A DNA stretch of 64,000 bases from Acuticoccus sediminis (GCF_003258595.1 NZ_QHHQ01000001.1:620001-684000), one strand, 5' to 3'; numbered from the stretch's first letter, positions 36,728 through 44,936 are shown. The notes: generated by a model not told the origin, from the letters alone. Numbers and translations: made by a program.

Positions 36728-37597
36728 TCACCGCACGCGGAGCACGGCGACCTCCACTTCCATCGACGTCTGTGCTGCGCCGTCGAGGGAAAGGTAGGTG
36801 CCGCTGACGGGCACCGCCTGCGCAGGCGTACGGGTCGTCGCCACGCGCACGAGGCTTCGGCTCGCGACGATCCGGTTGGTCGGATCGAACTCGACCCACC
36901 CGGCCCCCGGCAGGAACACGTCAGCCCAGGCGTGCGTCGCGCCGCCGCCGGTCATAGTATCGGCGTCCGCGGTGTCCACAGCCGGGTCGTAAAGGTATCC
37001 GGTGACGAACCGCGCCGCATAGCCGAGGGATCGCGCCGCTTCCATGAAGAGGAAAGCGAAATCTCGACAGGAGCCGCTTCCCGCGGCGATGGTCTCGGCC
37101 GGAGACTGCACGCCCATCTCGTCTCGGCGCCGGTACAGGAAACTGCGGTTGACCGCCGTCGACAGGGCCTCCAGCACCTCGGCGCTCCCTTCCGGCAGTT
37201 TCGGCAGAACCGACGACACCCAAGTCTTCACGACCTCGGTATCGCGAGGCCGGTCGATCGCGACGAGGGGGGCGAGATCAAACGCCTCGTCCGGTTCATA
37301 CCGCGGCGGATAGGCGCCCGCGCGGCGGCCGATGCGCGGCAGCGGATCGTCGAGAGCGTATCGCCGCAGTCGCAGTTGGCTGGCAATAACGAGTTCCTGT
37401 GCCCGATCGTGGAACGTCAGCCGCGCCACGGAGTTTCCGAATGCGTCGTAGGCCCATCCGACATCCGCCGGTGGCGAGACGGTCAGGCTCGATGCCAGGA
37501 TTCGCATGTCGTGTCCGTCACGGGGCCTGAGCATCAGGTCGTGTGGGCCAAATTCCACGGGTCGGTCGTATGAGTACACCGTCTTGTGAGATACCAT
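36728..37597 (-). CDS. transglutaminase-like cysteine peptidase family protein
   Basis: A 289-residue protein with an N-terminal beta-rich domain (YSYDRPVEFGPHDLMLRPRD) and a transglutaminase-like core. Catalytic residues are Cys in GSGSCRDFAFLFMEAAR, His in THAWADVFLPGAGW and Asp in VEFDPTNR. The family includes bacterial proteins of unknown substrate often encoded near peptide ligases. The start is uncertain between ATG 37597 and GTG 37609. It diverges from a second transglutaminase gene across 140 AT-rich bases. Confidence 0.88.
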   Translation of the reverse strand: MVSHKTVYSYDRPVEFGPHDLMLRPRDGHDMRILASSLTVSPPADVGWAYDAFGNSVARLTFHDRAQELVIASQLRLRRYALDDPLPRIGRRAGAYPPRYEPDEAFDLAPLVAIDRPRDTEVVKTWVSSVLPKLPEGSAEVLEALSTAVNRSFLYRRRDEMGVQSPAETIAAGSGSCRDFAFLFMEAARSLGYAARFVTGYLYDPAVDTADADTMTGGGATHAWADVFLPGAGWVEFDPTNRIVASRSLVRVATTRTPAQAVPVSGTYLSLDGAAQTSMEVEVAVLRVR

Positions 37598-37737
37598 CAG
37601 CGCACTCACGATCGTAATTCCACGTAGTTCGTCCTTTTATTTTATTTAATCGACGCTATATTTGCACTGTTCATTGATATAACAATGCCCAAGAGCGCAG
37701 AATTATTTGTTCAGTTTGCGGGTGTAGAAAGGTGCGA

Positions 37738-38649
37738 ATGTATATCCGCTTCGGATTTGAAATCGCGTTGAATTGCAAGACGCCCACGACGCTCATTCTC
37801 GGGTTGTCGCCTCACTCCACCCATTCCGATCGCATTATCGGCTCCGACCGTCTGGAGGTTGAGCCCGAGCTCGCGATGGACGATATCCTCGATCCGTTCG
37901 GCAACCGGCTCATACGGCTGAGGGCCCCCACCGGTCGTCTTACACTGAATTCGGACTGCGTCGTGGAGGTCGAGGGGGAGCCCGACCCGTTCAACTGGAA
38001 CGCGCAGCAGCGGGAGGTCGCGGACCTGCCGCCCGAAACGCTGCCCTTCCTGATGGCGAGCCGCTATTGCGAGTCGGACATCCTGCGCGATGACGCGTGG
38101 CGCCTTTTCGGTGGGACGCCGATGGGCTGGGCGCGCGTGCAGGCGATCTGCAACTTCGTGCATAATCACCTGACGTTCGGCTACGGTTTCGGCCGTCCGA
38201 CGAAGACGGCGGCGGACGCGTTCAAGGAGCGCACCGGCGTCTGCCGGGACTTCGCGCATCTTACGACCGCGCTTTGCCGCGCCATGAGCATCCCGGCCCG
38301 GTACGCGAGTGGCTATCTCGGCGACATCGGCGTTCCCCCGTCGGGCCCCGGCGACTTCAGCGCGTGGACGGAGGTTTACGTCGGCGATCGCTGGTACACC
38401 TTTGATGCGCGCCACAACATCCCTCGCATCGGACGCATCCTGATGGTCCGTGGACGGGACGCGGCGGACGGCGCTATGATGACCACGTTCGGGGCATACG
38501 ACCTGGAGCTGTTCAAGGTGTGGACCGAAGAGGTGCAGGGCCGCGGCGACGACGACCTGAAGGCGCTGTTGAGCCGCCATCCGGACGCCGAGGCGTTGAC
38601 GCTCAAGCCCGTGGAATCGGCGCTACCGGCGCAGGTCGGGATCGGATAG
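37738..38649 (+). CDS. transglutaminase-like family protein
   Basis: A 303-residue relative of the divergent upstream gene. It has an N-terminal beta domain and a core with Cys in RTGVCRDFAHLTTALCR, His/Trp replaced by DFSAWTEVYVGDRWYTFDAR (Ala-Trp-Thr-Glu, so no His at the usual HAW position) and Asp in TFDARHN. Family members of this SMc-type subgroup often read SAWTEVY. AAGG five bases before the ATG at 37738 supports this start over a GTG six bases earlier. An intrinsic terminator follows. Confidence 0.85.
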   Translation: MYIRFGFEIALNCKTPTTLILGLSPHSTHSDRIIGSDRLEVEPELAMDDILDPFGNRLIRLRAPTGRLTLNSDCVVEVEGEPDPFNWNAQQREVADLPPETLPFLMASRYCESDILRDDAWRLFGGTPMGWARVQAICNFVHNHLTFGYGFGRPTKTAADAFKERTGVCRDFAHLTTALCRAMSIPARYASGYLGDIGVPPSGPGDFSAWTEVYVGDRWYTFDARHNIPRIGRILMVRGRDAADGAMMTTFGAYDLELFKVWTEEVQGRGDDDLKALLSRHPDAEALTLKPVESALPAQVGIG

Positions 38650-38717
38650 CGACAGCAATTGCGGTGTCCCGCGCAGGAGACGTCGCAGCGATGGAACGCC
38701 CGTTCCCGACCTTTGTT

Positions 38718-38744
38718 GCGCACCGGGATCCGTGCGCGTTTTTT
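38718..38744 (+). terminator. intrinsic terminator after the plus-strand transglutaminase gene
   Basis: A 6-bp outer stem (GCGCAC with GTGCGC) around a small inner pairing is followed by one G and six T residues, 69 bases after the stop codon. Confidence 0.75.
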
Positions 38745-38874
38745 CAATGACGGCGCTGAATGTGATCTGTCAGTTGGTCTCGGGCTTAGCGGGACTGGGC
38801 TCGTCCCTGGCCGAGGGCGAACCTGAGCGGATGTAGGCCCACCGCTTCGACTATAATATTGAAAGGATAACTTC

Positions 38875-39171
38875 GTGACCGAACGACGTGAGCTGTACCG
38901 AAGTCCCAACGGCGACGCCTGGTTTCTGGGCCGCGAGCCCCGCGACGGGCAGGCTTTCGTCATCCATCAGCCGAACGCGCCGTCTGGCGGTCGGTTGTCA
39001 CACATTGATCTCCGGAGCTTCCTCAAGGAAGGGGCGGACGGCCCTGAGCATCGCGCTCTGCTGAGGCTGATCGCAACACTCGTCGACGTACCGCCGTATG
39101 CGCAGCGCGCCGATGAGAGCGCCCCGCGGGATCTTGCCGATCGTCGCCCGGCCAACCCCCGGGGCCTGTAA
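38875..39171 (+). CDS. small hypothetical protein (98 aa)
   Basis: A polar cytoplasmic protein with a GTG start and AAAGGA about eight bases upstream. The N-terminal 70 residues (RELYRSPNGDAWFLGREP, then QPNAPSGGRLSHIDLRSFL, then HRALLRLIATLV) have the look of a conserved small family of Hyphomicrobiales hypothetical proteins. The last 25 residues are disordered. I know of no function. It ends four bases before the convergent esterase stop. Confidence 0.65.
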   Translation: MTERRELYRSPNGDAWFLGREPRDGQAFVIHQPNAPSGGRLSHIDLRSFLKEGADGPEHRALLRLIATLVDVPPYAQRADESAPRDLADRRPANPRGL

Positions 39172-39175
39172 AGGA

Positions 39176-40357
39176 CTAAGTCGGTCCGTCCGCGGCGAGG
39201 AAGAAGCGGATCATTGCGGCCGAAGCATCGGGGCCGACCGGGTCGGTGTAGGAACCGGCCTCCGATCCCCCCGCCCACGCGTGACCCATCCCCTCCACAA
39301 TTCGCATCTCGGCGACGACGACGCCGTCCCGCTCGAGCCGATGCACGGTCTCCGGTCGCCCGTTCGGCGAGCCAGCGATCCGCTCGACGCTGCGTCGACC
39401 CACGGGCAACAGGTCCTCCATCGCGTCGAAGATCGACGCGGCGTTGCTGGGGACCACGGTCGTGTCGGCAGTGCCGTGGACGATGATCAGCCGCGGCTGC
39501 GCGTCCGTCGCCGGCCCGGCTCGGAGCGGGCCGCCGCTGCCATTCATTGCCGAGAACGCCGACATCACGTCGGATGCGGCACCGTAGCCGAGCCCGGAGT
39601 GGATCCCGATCGCATCGTAAATCTCCGGATAGGTCGCCGCCACCACCGCCGCCATCGCACCGCCGGCTGACAGCCCGGCGACGAAGACCCGTCCGGAAGG
39701 GATGCCGAACTCGTCCCGCAGCGCCGTCGTGAGATCCGCGAGAATGGCGGGCTCGCCACCGCCGCGGCGTTGATGGTTCGGGTCGAACCAGTTCCAGCAC
39801 CCGGACATATTGGCCCGCCGCGACTGGCCCGGGTACGCGACGAGGAGCCCATGTGCCGCCGCAAGGCGGTTCATATCCGTTCCGGCGGCAAAGTCGTCCG
39901 GATCCTGGTTGCAGCCGTGCAGCATGACGACGAGGCCGTTTGGCACGCCCGACGTCGTTGCGGGGACGTAGAGGCGGTAGTCACGGCTCCCCGCGCGCCC
40001 TTGGAACGTGCGCGAGATGAACCGCGCGTCGGCGGGGGATGTCCGTGGCGCAGCGGGGGCGTGGGGGGCAGGGCTTCGGGCACGTCGCGCCTTGAGCATC
40101 TCGACGACCTTGCCGAGCGGGTAGGTCGGCCGCCCGGATGACTGGGGCTCGCCGCGCGGGACCCGCGCCGTCGCAAGCTGCGTGTGACGCGGCGCGACGA
40201 TGCCGGGCGGCACTGGTGCCGCCTCTGCGTCGGGCGTGAACGCACTTGTGCCGCCGAGGTTGAGGGCGGAACGGATGATCGCCGTCGCCTGTTGAGGCTG
40301 TCCGTCGCGCACGGCGGCAGTCGCCTGACGCATGGCCGAGGCCAGGTGTTTGTTCAT
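39176..40357 (-). CDS. PHB-family esterase (short-chain-length PHA depolymerase type)
   Basis: A 393-residue hydrolase. Residues 1-110 are a polar N-terminal region beginning MNKHLASAMRQATAAVRDGQ. The Esterase_PHB catalytic domain spans about 118-390: oxyanion loop VVMLHGCNQDPDDF, nucleophile Ser230 in FVAGLSAGGAMAAV, Asp in IVHGTADTTV and His in GMGHAWAGG. No signal peptide is seen, so it may act inside the cell on PHB oligomers or similar esters. GAAGG upstream supports the start. A CopG-type regulator gene lies 42 bases before it. Confidence 0.88.
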   Translation of the reverse strand: MNKHLASAMRQATAAVRDGQPQQATAIIRSALNLGGTSAFTPDAEAAPVPPGIVAPRHTQLATARVPRGEPQSSGRPTYPLGKVVEMLKARRARSPAPHAPAAPRTSPADARFISRTFQGRAGSRDYRLYVPATTSGVPNGLVVMLHGCNQDPDDFAAGTDMNRLAAAHGLLVAYPGQSRRANMSGCWNWFDPNHQRRGGGEPAILADLTTALRDEFGIPSGRVFVAGLSAGGAMAAVVAATYPEIYDAIGIHSGLGYGAASDVMSAFSAMNGSGGPLRAGPATDAQPRLIIVHGTADTTVVPSNAASIFDAMEDLLPVGRRSVERIAGSPNGRPETVHRLERDGVVVAEMRIVEGMGHAWAGGSEAGSYTDPVGPDASAAMIRFFLAADGPT

Positions 40358-40399
40358 GGAGGTCCTTCGCCGACGATGGCCGGCAGTACGAGTGTCCCG

Positions 40400-40783
40400 T
40401 CAGGCAATGCGGTCGGCGATCGCCGCCTTCACGTCCCGGCTCGCGTGGAGCGTCCCGAGAACGGTGATCGAAGCGATTGTGGCCGCGGCGAGATCCGGCG
40501 TGACGTCGGCTGCGATCCGCATCAGCCCGACGACCTTGATGTGAAGCCGTTCGCCTGCCGCCAGCGCCGCTTCCAGTTCTCGCCTCGTGACGTCGCGCAG
40601 GCCGAGATCGAGCATGTGGCGATCGATCGCTCTCGAGACCTCACCAGCGTGCCCCGTGATCTGGTTGCGGATCGCTGTGCGAATGAAATCGGTCCGGTTC
40701 TGGTAGAACCCTTCCTGGACGAGCAGATCGATCCGGCCAAGGTCGACCGGCCCGAGGTTGATCGTGATCTTTTCCGTCTCCAT
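40400..40783 (-). CDS. CopG-family (ribbon-helix-helix) regulator
   Basis: A 127-residue protein whose first 45 residues (METEKITINLGPVDLGRIDL, then QNRTDFIRTAIRNQI) form a ribbon-helix-helix DNA-binding domain. The C-terminal 70 residues may mediate oligomerisation or ligand binding, as in NikR-like layouts, but no metal site is evident. It precedes the PHB esterase on the same strand and probably represses both. A palindrome and a repeated half-site lie 28-60 bases upstream. Confidence 0.85.
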   Translation of the reverse strand: METEKITINLGPVDLGRIDLLVQEGFYQNRTDFIRTAIRNQITGHAGEVSRAIDRHMLDLGLRDVTRRELEAALAAGERLHIKVVGLMRIAADVTPDLAAATIASITVLGTLHASRDVKAAIADRIA

Positions 40784-40810
40784 CCGCGCTCGACCAAAGG
40801 TCGCCTCTCG

Positions 40811-40848
40811 CCATCCATATGGATGGTTTATGGATGGCGAATGGAAGG
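40811..40848 (-). promoter_or_regulatory. putative CopG operator
   Basis: A perfect 16-bp palindrome CCATCCATATGGATGG occupies 40811-40826. A further CCATCC(ATA) half-site lies 11 bases away on the minus strand. Tandem half-sites one helical turn apart are typical of ribbon-helix-helix operators. Binding by the adjacent CopG protein is inference. Confidence 0.6.
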
Positions 40849-41013
40849 TCGGCAAGAGCAGTGCGAGGCGCGCAAAGTTGGGACAGCCAACCCCTACCGG
40901 TGGTCAAGCCATAGGCACGAGTTCGCTCGTCGGCACGAAGGTGAGAGCGGGCGCGATAGGGCGGGTCCACAGCAGGCTCCGCGTCTCCAGCTCCGACAAT
41001 CCGCTCGCGTGCT

Positions 41014-41250
41014 CGTCGCGACGGTCACGGGTGGCGCGACGCACGCTTGGGCGGATATTGTCGTCCCGGGGTGCCGGCTGGATCGAGGTTGACCGGACGA
41101 GCAACACGCTCGCGAGCCGCAATCGCATTTGCCTCGCGGCGGCGTGTTCGCCCGCACACGCTGTTCCGCTTAACGGCTTCTTCCAGCCGAGCGACCAGCG
41201 TCTCCTCGGGGTGTTCGTGAACGTTCCCGTCGCGCGTCCAGGCGACGGAA
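41014..41250 (+). pseudogene. truncated, frameshifted transglutaminase 3' fragment
   Basis: VTGGATHAWADIVVPG in one frame and GAGWIEVDRTSNTLASRN in the next together match the C-terminal catalytic part of the minus-strand transglutaminase (GGATHAWADVFLPGAGW and DPTNRIVASRS). A single-base frameshift near 41075 separates them, and everything upstream of the His motif, including the catalytic cysteine region, is missing. It is a third, dead copy of the family in 5 kb. Confidence 0.78.
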
Positions 41251-41280
41251 GTGCATCGCCGGCATCTATCGGGTCATGTG

Positions 41281-41308
41281 AAAAAGGAGAGCCCTGGGAC
41301 TCTCCTTT
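41281..41308 (-). terminator. intrinsic terminator of the cold-shock gene
   Basis: A perfect 9-bp stem (AAAGGAGAG with CTCTCCTTT), an eight-base loop and a five-T run on the minus strand lie 22 bases beyond the cold-shock gene stop. Confidence 0.88.
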
Positions 41309-41330
41309 CGCGTCGTCAGTTGGTGCTCGC

Positions 41331-41531
41331 TCAGTCGACGAGCTGGAGGTTCGCGGCCGACTCGCGGCCGTCGCGACCGCGTTCGACATCGAAGGTCACC
41401 TTCTGGCCTTCACCGACGCCGCCGCGCTCGACGGCGGAGATGTGAAGGAAGACATCCCGCGAACCCGTCTCCGGCTGGATGAAGCCGAAGCCCTTTTGAG
41501 AGTTGAACCACTTCACGGTGCCATTGGTCAT
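41331..41531 (-). CDS. cold-shock protein (CspA family)
   Basis: A 66-residue single-stranded nucleic-acid-binding OB-fold protein and RNA chaperone. RNP1 is KGFGFIQPE and RNP2 is DVFLHIS. GGAG seven bases before the ATG is a good site. The upstream 430 bp contains no other gene on this strand, leaving room for the long structured 5' leader usual for cold-shock genes, though I cannot show one. Confidence 0.95.
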   Translation of the reverse strand: MTNGTVKWFNSQKGFGFIQPETGSRDVFLHISAVERGGVGEGQKVTFDVERGRDGRESAANLQLVD

Positions 41532-41962
41532 CGTGTTTCTCCATAGAAAGATGCTGCCCGCCGGATGCGGCAGCCTGGCTGCAGTCTGAGCAAAAATCGC
41601 GAACTGAAGCCGCTTGGAGACAGTGTTCGATTATTGTAACTTAGCCAAACGCAGATGTACCTCCCGCTATGCAATTGCAAGCAAAAGATTTTCTGCCATA
41701 GAGCCGCCGCCACCACATCGGTGGGCGGTCGAATTTGGCCTGCGAGAACGGGAGGTAATCCCGATCCAAAGATTGGTCATTGCGCTTTGTCCTTTTCGCC
41801 CTGGCTATAGAACTAGGTAGGAGCCGATCTGGCTTGCCGATCTTCTTCGTTTAATCTTCATCGTTCGGAACGGCAGCCTTCGGTCGCGCCTGACGGGCTG
41901 CGTTCTTCGCATGCCTACGCAAAGGAATTCGTGTGGCGAAAAACCAGAAACGAGCAGAATCG
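41532..41962. other. intergenic region between the divergent cold-shock and desaturase operons
   Basis: About 430 bp, AT-richer than the surroundings near 41600-41830. Short open frames here resemble nothing known. It must hold both promoters, and an extended leader for the cold-shock gene is plausible. Confidence 0.4.
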
Positions 41963-42106
41963 ATGCCGAAGACCGCAGACCCAGCCGCCAAGAAGGCGAA
42001 GAAGGCTGCCGGCCCGAAGTACCTCCGTGACTCCATGACCTCCGTCCCCACCGCGACCAACATGATCGGCAAGGGCAAGACACCGCGCGGGGGCAGCAAG
42101 GCATGA
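41963..42106 (+). CDS. 47-aa lysine-rich hypothetical protein
   Basis: A very short basic protein starting MPKTADPAAKKAKKAAGP, with eleven lysines in 47 residues and no hydrophobic segment. The ribosome binding site is weak (GAGCAG). Evidence that it is real is the ATGA overlap with the next gene and the codon structure. It could bind nucleic acid or a membrane surface, but the function is unknown. It is the first gene of a three-gene coupled set ending with a desaturase. Confidence 0.5.
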   Translation: MPKTADPAAKKAKKAAGPKYLRDSMTSVPTATNMIGKGKTPRGGSKA

Positions 42107-42393
42107 CCGGCTCTCGCCCCACCGACGCCATGGAGACCATGAGCGGGGCCGACCATCAATTGCCGGCAGAACTCTTCGTCGCCCGGCGTATGAATTCCAA
42201 GTGCGGCGGGCTTCACCACCACCGCTTCGTGACCGCCGTCGAAGCGATCGAAGTCGCGGGCGCGAATTACTCCTCTCTGCGGCCTGACGACCTCGTCATG
42301 TCGGTCGGCAACAAGCGCTTCGACGTTTCTGCGGTGAAGTTGATGCGCCATCGCGCGAACGAGCAGCTGAACGCTGCGGAACCGGACCTGTGA
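42103..42393 (+). CDS. hypothetical protein (96 aa) upstream of a desaturase
   Basis: A 96-residue soluble protein of unknown family with a hint of a His-rich stretch (CGGLHHHRFVTAVEAIEV) and a C-terminal NKRFDVSAVKLMRH. Its start overlaps the preceding small gene (ATGA) and its end overlaps the desaturase start (GTGA), so the three are translationally coupled. No signal peptide or membrane helix is visible. DUF3892-like proteins show a similar pattern, but I cannot confirm that assignment. Confidence 0.55.
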   Translation: MTGSRPTDAMETMSGADHQLPAELFVARRMNSKCGGLHHHRFVTAVEAIEVAGANYSSLRPDDLVMSVGNKRFDVSAVKLMRHRANEQLNAAEPDL

Positions 42394-43505
42394 ACGACAG
42401 AACGATCGGCGCCGGCGGCTCCCCGGCCGAGCCAGGATGGCAGGCGGCACCGGCGATGGTAGCCCCGCGCCGGCCTCCCGCACTCGATCGTTCGGAGGCA
42501 CGGGATCCGCGCGCGCTCAGCCGGGCGCTGAAAGCCTATGCCGCGCCCGACGTGGGCCGAAGCCTCTTCGAGGTCGCAATCTCGGTCGCGCCGTTCGTCG
42601 GGCTATGGTTCGCCATGTGGCTGGCTCTGAGCGCCGTCGGCTACGCCCTGACGCTAGTGCTGGCTGTGCCGGCGGCCGGCTTCCTCGTGCGCATCTTCCT
42701 CATCCAGCATGACTGCGGCCATGGCGCCGTGTTCAACCGGCAATCTGTCAACAACTGGCTCGGCCGGGTGCTCGGTGTGGTGACGCCGACACCATACGAC
42801 CACTGGCGCCGCACGCACGCGCTCCATCACGCCGGTTCCGGCAACCTCGATCGCCGCGGCATCGGTGACGTCGAGACGCTGACCGTGCACGAATATCTTG
42901 CACTGGGCCGGTGGGGCAGGCTCCGGTACCGCCTTTATCGGCATCCGCTCATTCTGTTCGGCGGCGGGCCGTTCTTCGTCTTCTTGCTGCATCATCGGCT
43001 GCCGATCGGCTTCATGCGCGCCGGCCGCATTCACTGGGTGAGCACGATGGGCACCAACCTCGCCATCGCCGGTGCGGTCGGCGGGATGGCGTGGGCCATC
43101 GGCATCGTGCCGTTCCTGATGATCCACCTGCCGATCGTCCTCCTCGCCTCCGCGGCCGGTGTCTGGCTGTTCTACGTCCAGCATCAGTTCGAAGAGACCC
43201 AATGGGACACGTCGGACCGCTGGACGCATCCGACGGCTGCACTGGGGGGAAGCTCGCACTACGATCTGCCCACAGTCCTGCGATGGGTCACGGCGAATAT
43301 CGGAATCCATCACGTCCACCACCTGTCGAGCCGGATCCCGCACTATCGACTGCCTGAGGTACTGCGTGACTTTCCCGAGCTTCGCGAGATCAACCGCCTG
43401 ACATTCGCGGACAGCCTGAAATGTGTCCGCCTGATGCTGTGGGACGAAGGCCATCGGCGCTTGGTGTCGCTGCGATCCATCCGCCAGGGCCCGGCGAAGC
43501 CGTAA
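42390..43505 (+). CDS. fatty acid desaturase family protein
   Basis: A 371-residue membrane di-iron desaturase. The three histidine boxes are HDCGH (107-111), HALHH (143-147) and HHVHH (307-311), which hold the two irons. Four membrane helices lie around residues 60-105 and 190-265. It introduces a double bond into an acyl chain, with unknown regiospecificity, and belongs to the omega-6/delta-12-like group. The GTG start lies inside the previous gene's stop. Proximity to a cold-shock gene hints at temperature adaptation, which is inference. Confidence 0.9.
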   Translation: MNDRTIGAGGSPAEPGWQAAPAMVAPRRPPALDRSEARDPRALSRALKAYAAPDVGRSLFEVAISVAPFVGLWFAMWLALSAVGYALTLVLAVPAAGFLVRIFLIQHDCGHGAVFNRQSVNNWLGRVLGVVTPTPYDHWRRTHALHHAGSGNLDRRGIGDVETLTVHEYLALGRWGRLRYRLYRHPLILFGGGPFFVFLLHHRLPIGFMRAGRIHWVSTMGTNLAIAGAVGGMAWAIGIVPFLMIHLPIVLLASAAGVWLFYVQHQFEETQWDTSDRWTHPTAALGGSSHYDLPTVLRWVTANIGIHHVHHLSSRIPHYRLPEVLRDFPELREINRLTFADSLKCVRLMLWDEGHRRLVSLRSIRQGPAKP

Positions 43506-43579
43506 GATTTGGCGACGTCATCTGGCCGGCGGTCCCTGTCACGCAAGCGTTCCGACGCACGAAAACGTAAGGGATTCTC

Positions 43580-44380
43580 ATGACAAGCCTGTTCAGACTG
43601 AGGTGGGGTTTCGCCTGGCCGACCGCAGTCGCAGTTTCGCTTGCGTGTTTTGCCGTCGCCATCGCCTCCGACGCTTGGGCGCAGGACGGCAGTCAGCGAA
43701 GGTCGGTCACGCATTCGGATGGAACCGGCGCGCCGTGCGATGCCGGATACCGGGCCGATCCCCAAGGTGGTGCGTGCGCCCCGATCGTTCTCCCCGAAAA
43801 CGCCTTTGCAACGGGCCTGGCGTATGGTGAGGGGCGGGCGTGCAAACACGGCTACCTTCCGTCGAATGGCGGCGATGAGTGCGTTGCAGTAAATCTACCG
43901 GACAACGCCTATCTGACCGAACGCGGCGATCGGTGGGAGTGCGATCGCGGGTTCGCCCGTCGAGAGGGCAATTGCCTGCCGATTGCGATCCCGGAGAACG
44001 GGTACCTTACGACCAACACCTACGATGGTGGATGGGACTGCGAGCGCGGATTTCGCAAGGAGTCCAGCGCGTGTGTCGCGATCGCAGTGCCGGAGTTCGG
44101 GTACCCCACGAACACCGACTATGGCAGAGGCTGGGAATGCGACCGCGGTTATCGGGAGGTCGACGGCGCATGCGTCGCGGTTCGGGTGCCCGAGAACGCA
44201 TATCTCTCCGATCGCTCGTACGGACGGGGCTGGATGTGTGAGCGCGGCTACAGCGAGACGACCGACTCGTGCAGCGCCATCGTTCTGCCGGAGAACGCGC
44301 ATCTCGACCACAACGGCAACCGTTGGACCTGCGATCGCGGATTTGAGCGACGTGGCGACGCCTGCGTCCTGCGCGACTGA
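43580..44380 (+). CDS. secreted cysteine-rich tandem-repeat protein
   Basis: A 266-residue exported protein with a signal peptide ending near DAWA (residue 34). The mature part is about six repeats of 30-34 residues. Each has two cysteines and the pattern C-x-R-G-[FY] ... C-x-[AP]-I-x-[VL]-P-[ED]-N-[AG]-[YHF]-L, for example WECDRGYREVDGACVAVRVP. The spacing suggests EGF-like small disulfide modules and an extracellular or periplasmic role. I know no function for the family. Confidence 0.75.
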   Translation: MTSLFRLRWGFAWPTAVAVSLACFAVAIASDAWAQDGSQRRSVTHSDGTGAPCDAGYRADPQGGACAPIVLPENAFATGLAYGEGRACKHGYLPSNGGDECVAVNLPDNAYLTERGDRWECDRGFARREGNCLPIAIPENGYLTTNTYDGGWDCERGFRKESSACVAIAVPEFGYPTNTDYGRGWECDRGYREVDGACVAVRVPENAYLSDRSYGRGWMCERGYSETTDSCSAIVLPENAHLDHNGNRWTCDRGFERRGDACVLRD

Positions 44381-44659
44381 TGTGAAGGACGCGCGTGTAT
44401 GAAGCGGACACGTGCGTTTCGGCCTTTGTCCTCGGTTAGTGTTTGTAGCAAGAAAGATGCCTGCGGTCCGCACTGGGGACCTGGTGCCGCCCCAACTGGC
44501 ACAGCCCGGCGTCGAGATGGCGGAAGACATTCAAGACGTTGATGCCTAAGAGATCGACGCGGCTCTTCGCGAGGGGCTGCCGATCCTCACCGAGAATCTC
44601 GTTGTCGAATGTGAGGGCCGTTGGCTCCTGCGCACCTGTGTGGTGGACCGTGCCGAGAC

Positions 44660-44745
44660 CCTCGGACGCACCTCGGTGATCTCGCAATCGCCCTCCGCAC
44701 CCCGATCAAGGCCAGCCGCGCCGCCGGAAAGCACCGAAACACTGG
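44660..44745 (+). pseudogene. 3' remnant resembling the CdiI immunity gene
   Basis: One frame reads LGDLAIALRTPIKASRAAGK, resembling ELGAAIRAAIEVSRAVGK at the end of the intact immunity protein. The DNA from 44711 to the repeat at 44804 aligns with 47063-47156 without gaps and with most bases matching. The upstream part of the gene is missing or unrecognisable. It marks the right end of the first cassette. Boundaries are approximate. Confidence 0.6.
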
Positions 44746-44787
44746 CGCTTTTGTCGCGGGATGAAGTGGAGAATATTCGCTCCCAGA

Positions 44788-44804
44788 CCCTCTCCCTCCG
44801 CCAT
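44788..44804 (+). repeat. tRNA-Ser 3'-end direct repeat, copy B (internal junction)
   Basis: CCCTCTCCCTCCGCCAT is identical to the tRNA copy 9,000 bases upstream. Sequence to its left resembles what lies left of copy C, and sequence to its right resembles what lies right of copy A. This is what is expected at a junction between two tandem elements. Confidence 0.85.
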
Positions 44805-44936
44805 ACCCAAGCGAGAGGATCTGCGGTCGAAATGTTCTCCGCTGGCAGCATTGACGCCGTGAGCCGCCCGGAAGTTGTCCCCGCTCATTGAATTGGCCGC
44901 ATGCTTTGCTCCGACGAATGGAGCAGCGGCGGAACG

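Noticed and set aside
37738-38649. Calling the plus-strand transglutaminase inactive because the His of HAW is missing
   Set aside because: Other members of the subgroup appear to share the SAWTEVY form, so the change alone does not show loss of activity.
41614-41820. A 68-codon open frame in the cold-shock upstream region
   Set aside because: It has no ribosome binding site or conserved look and lies in an AT-rich divergent promoter region.
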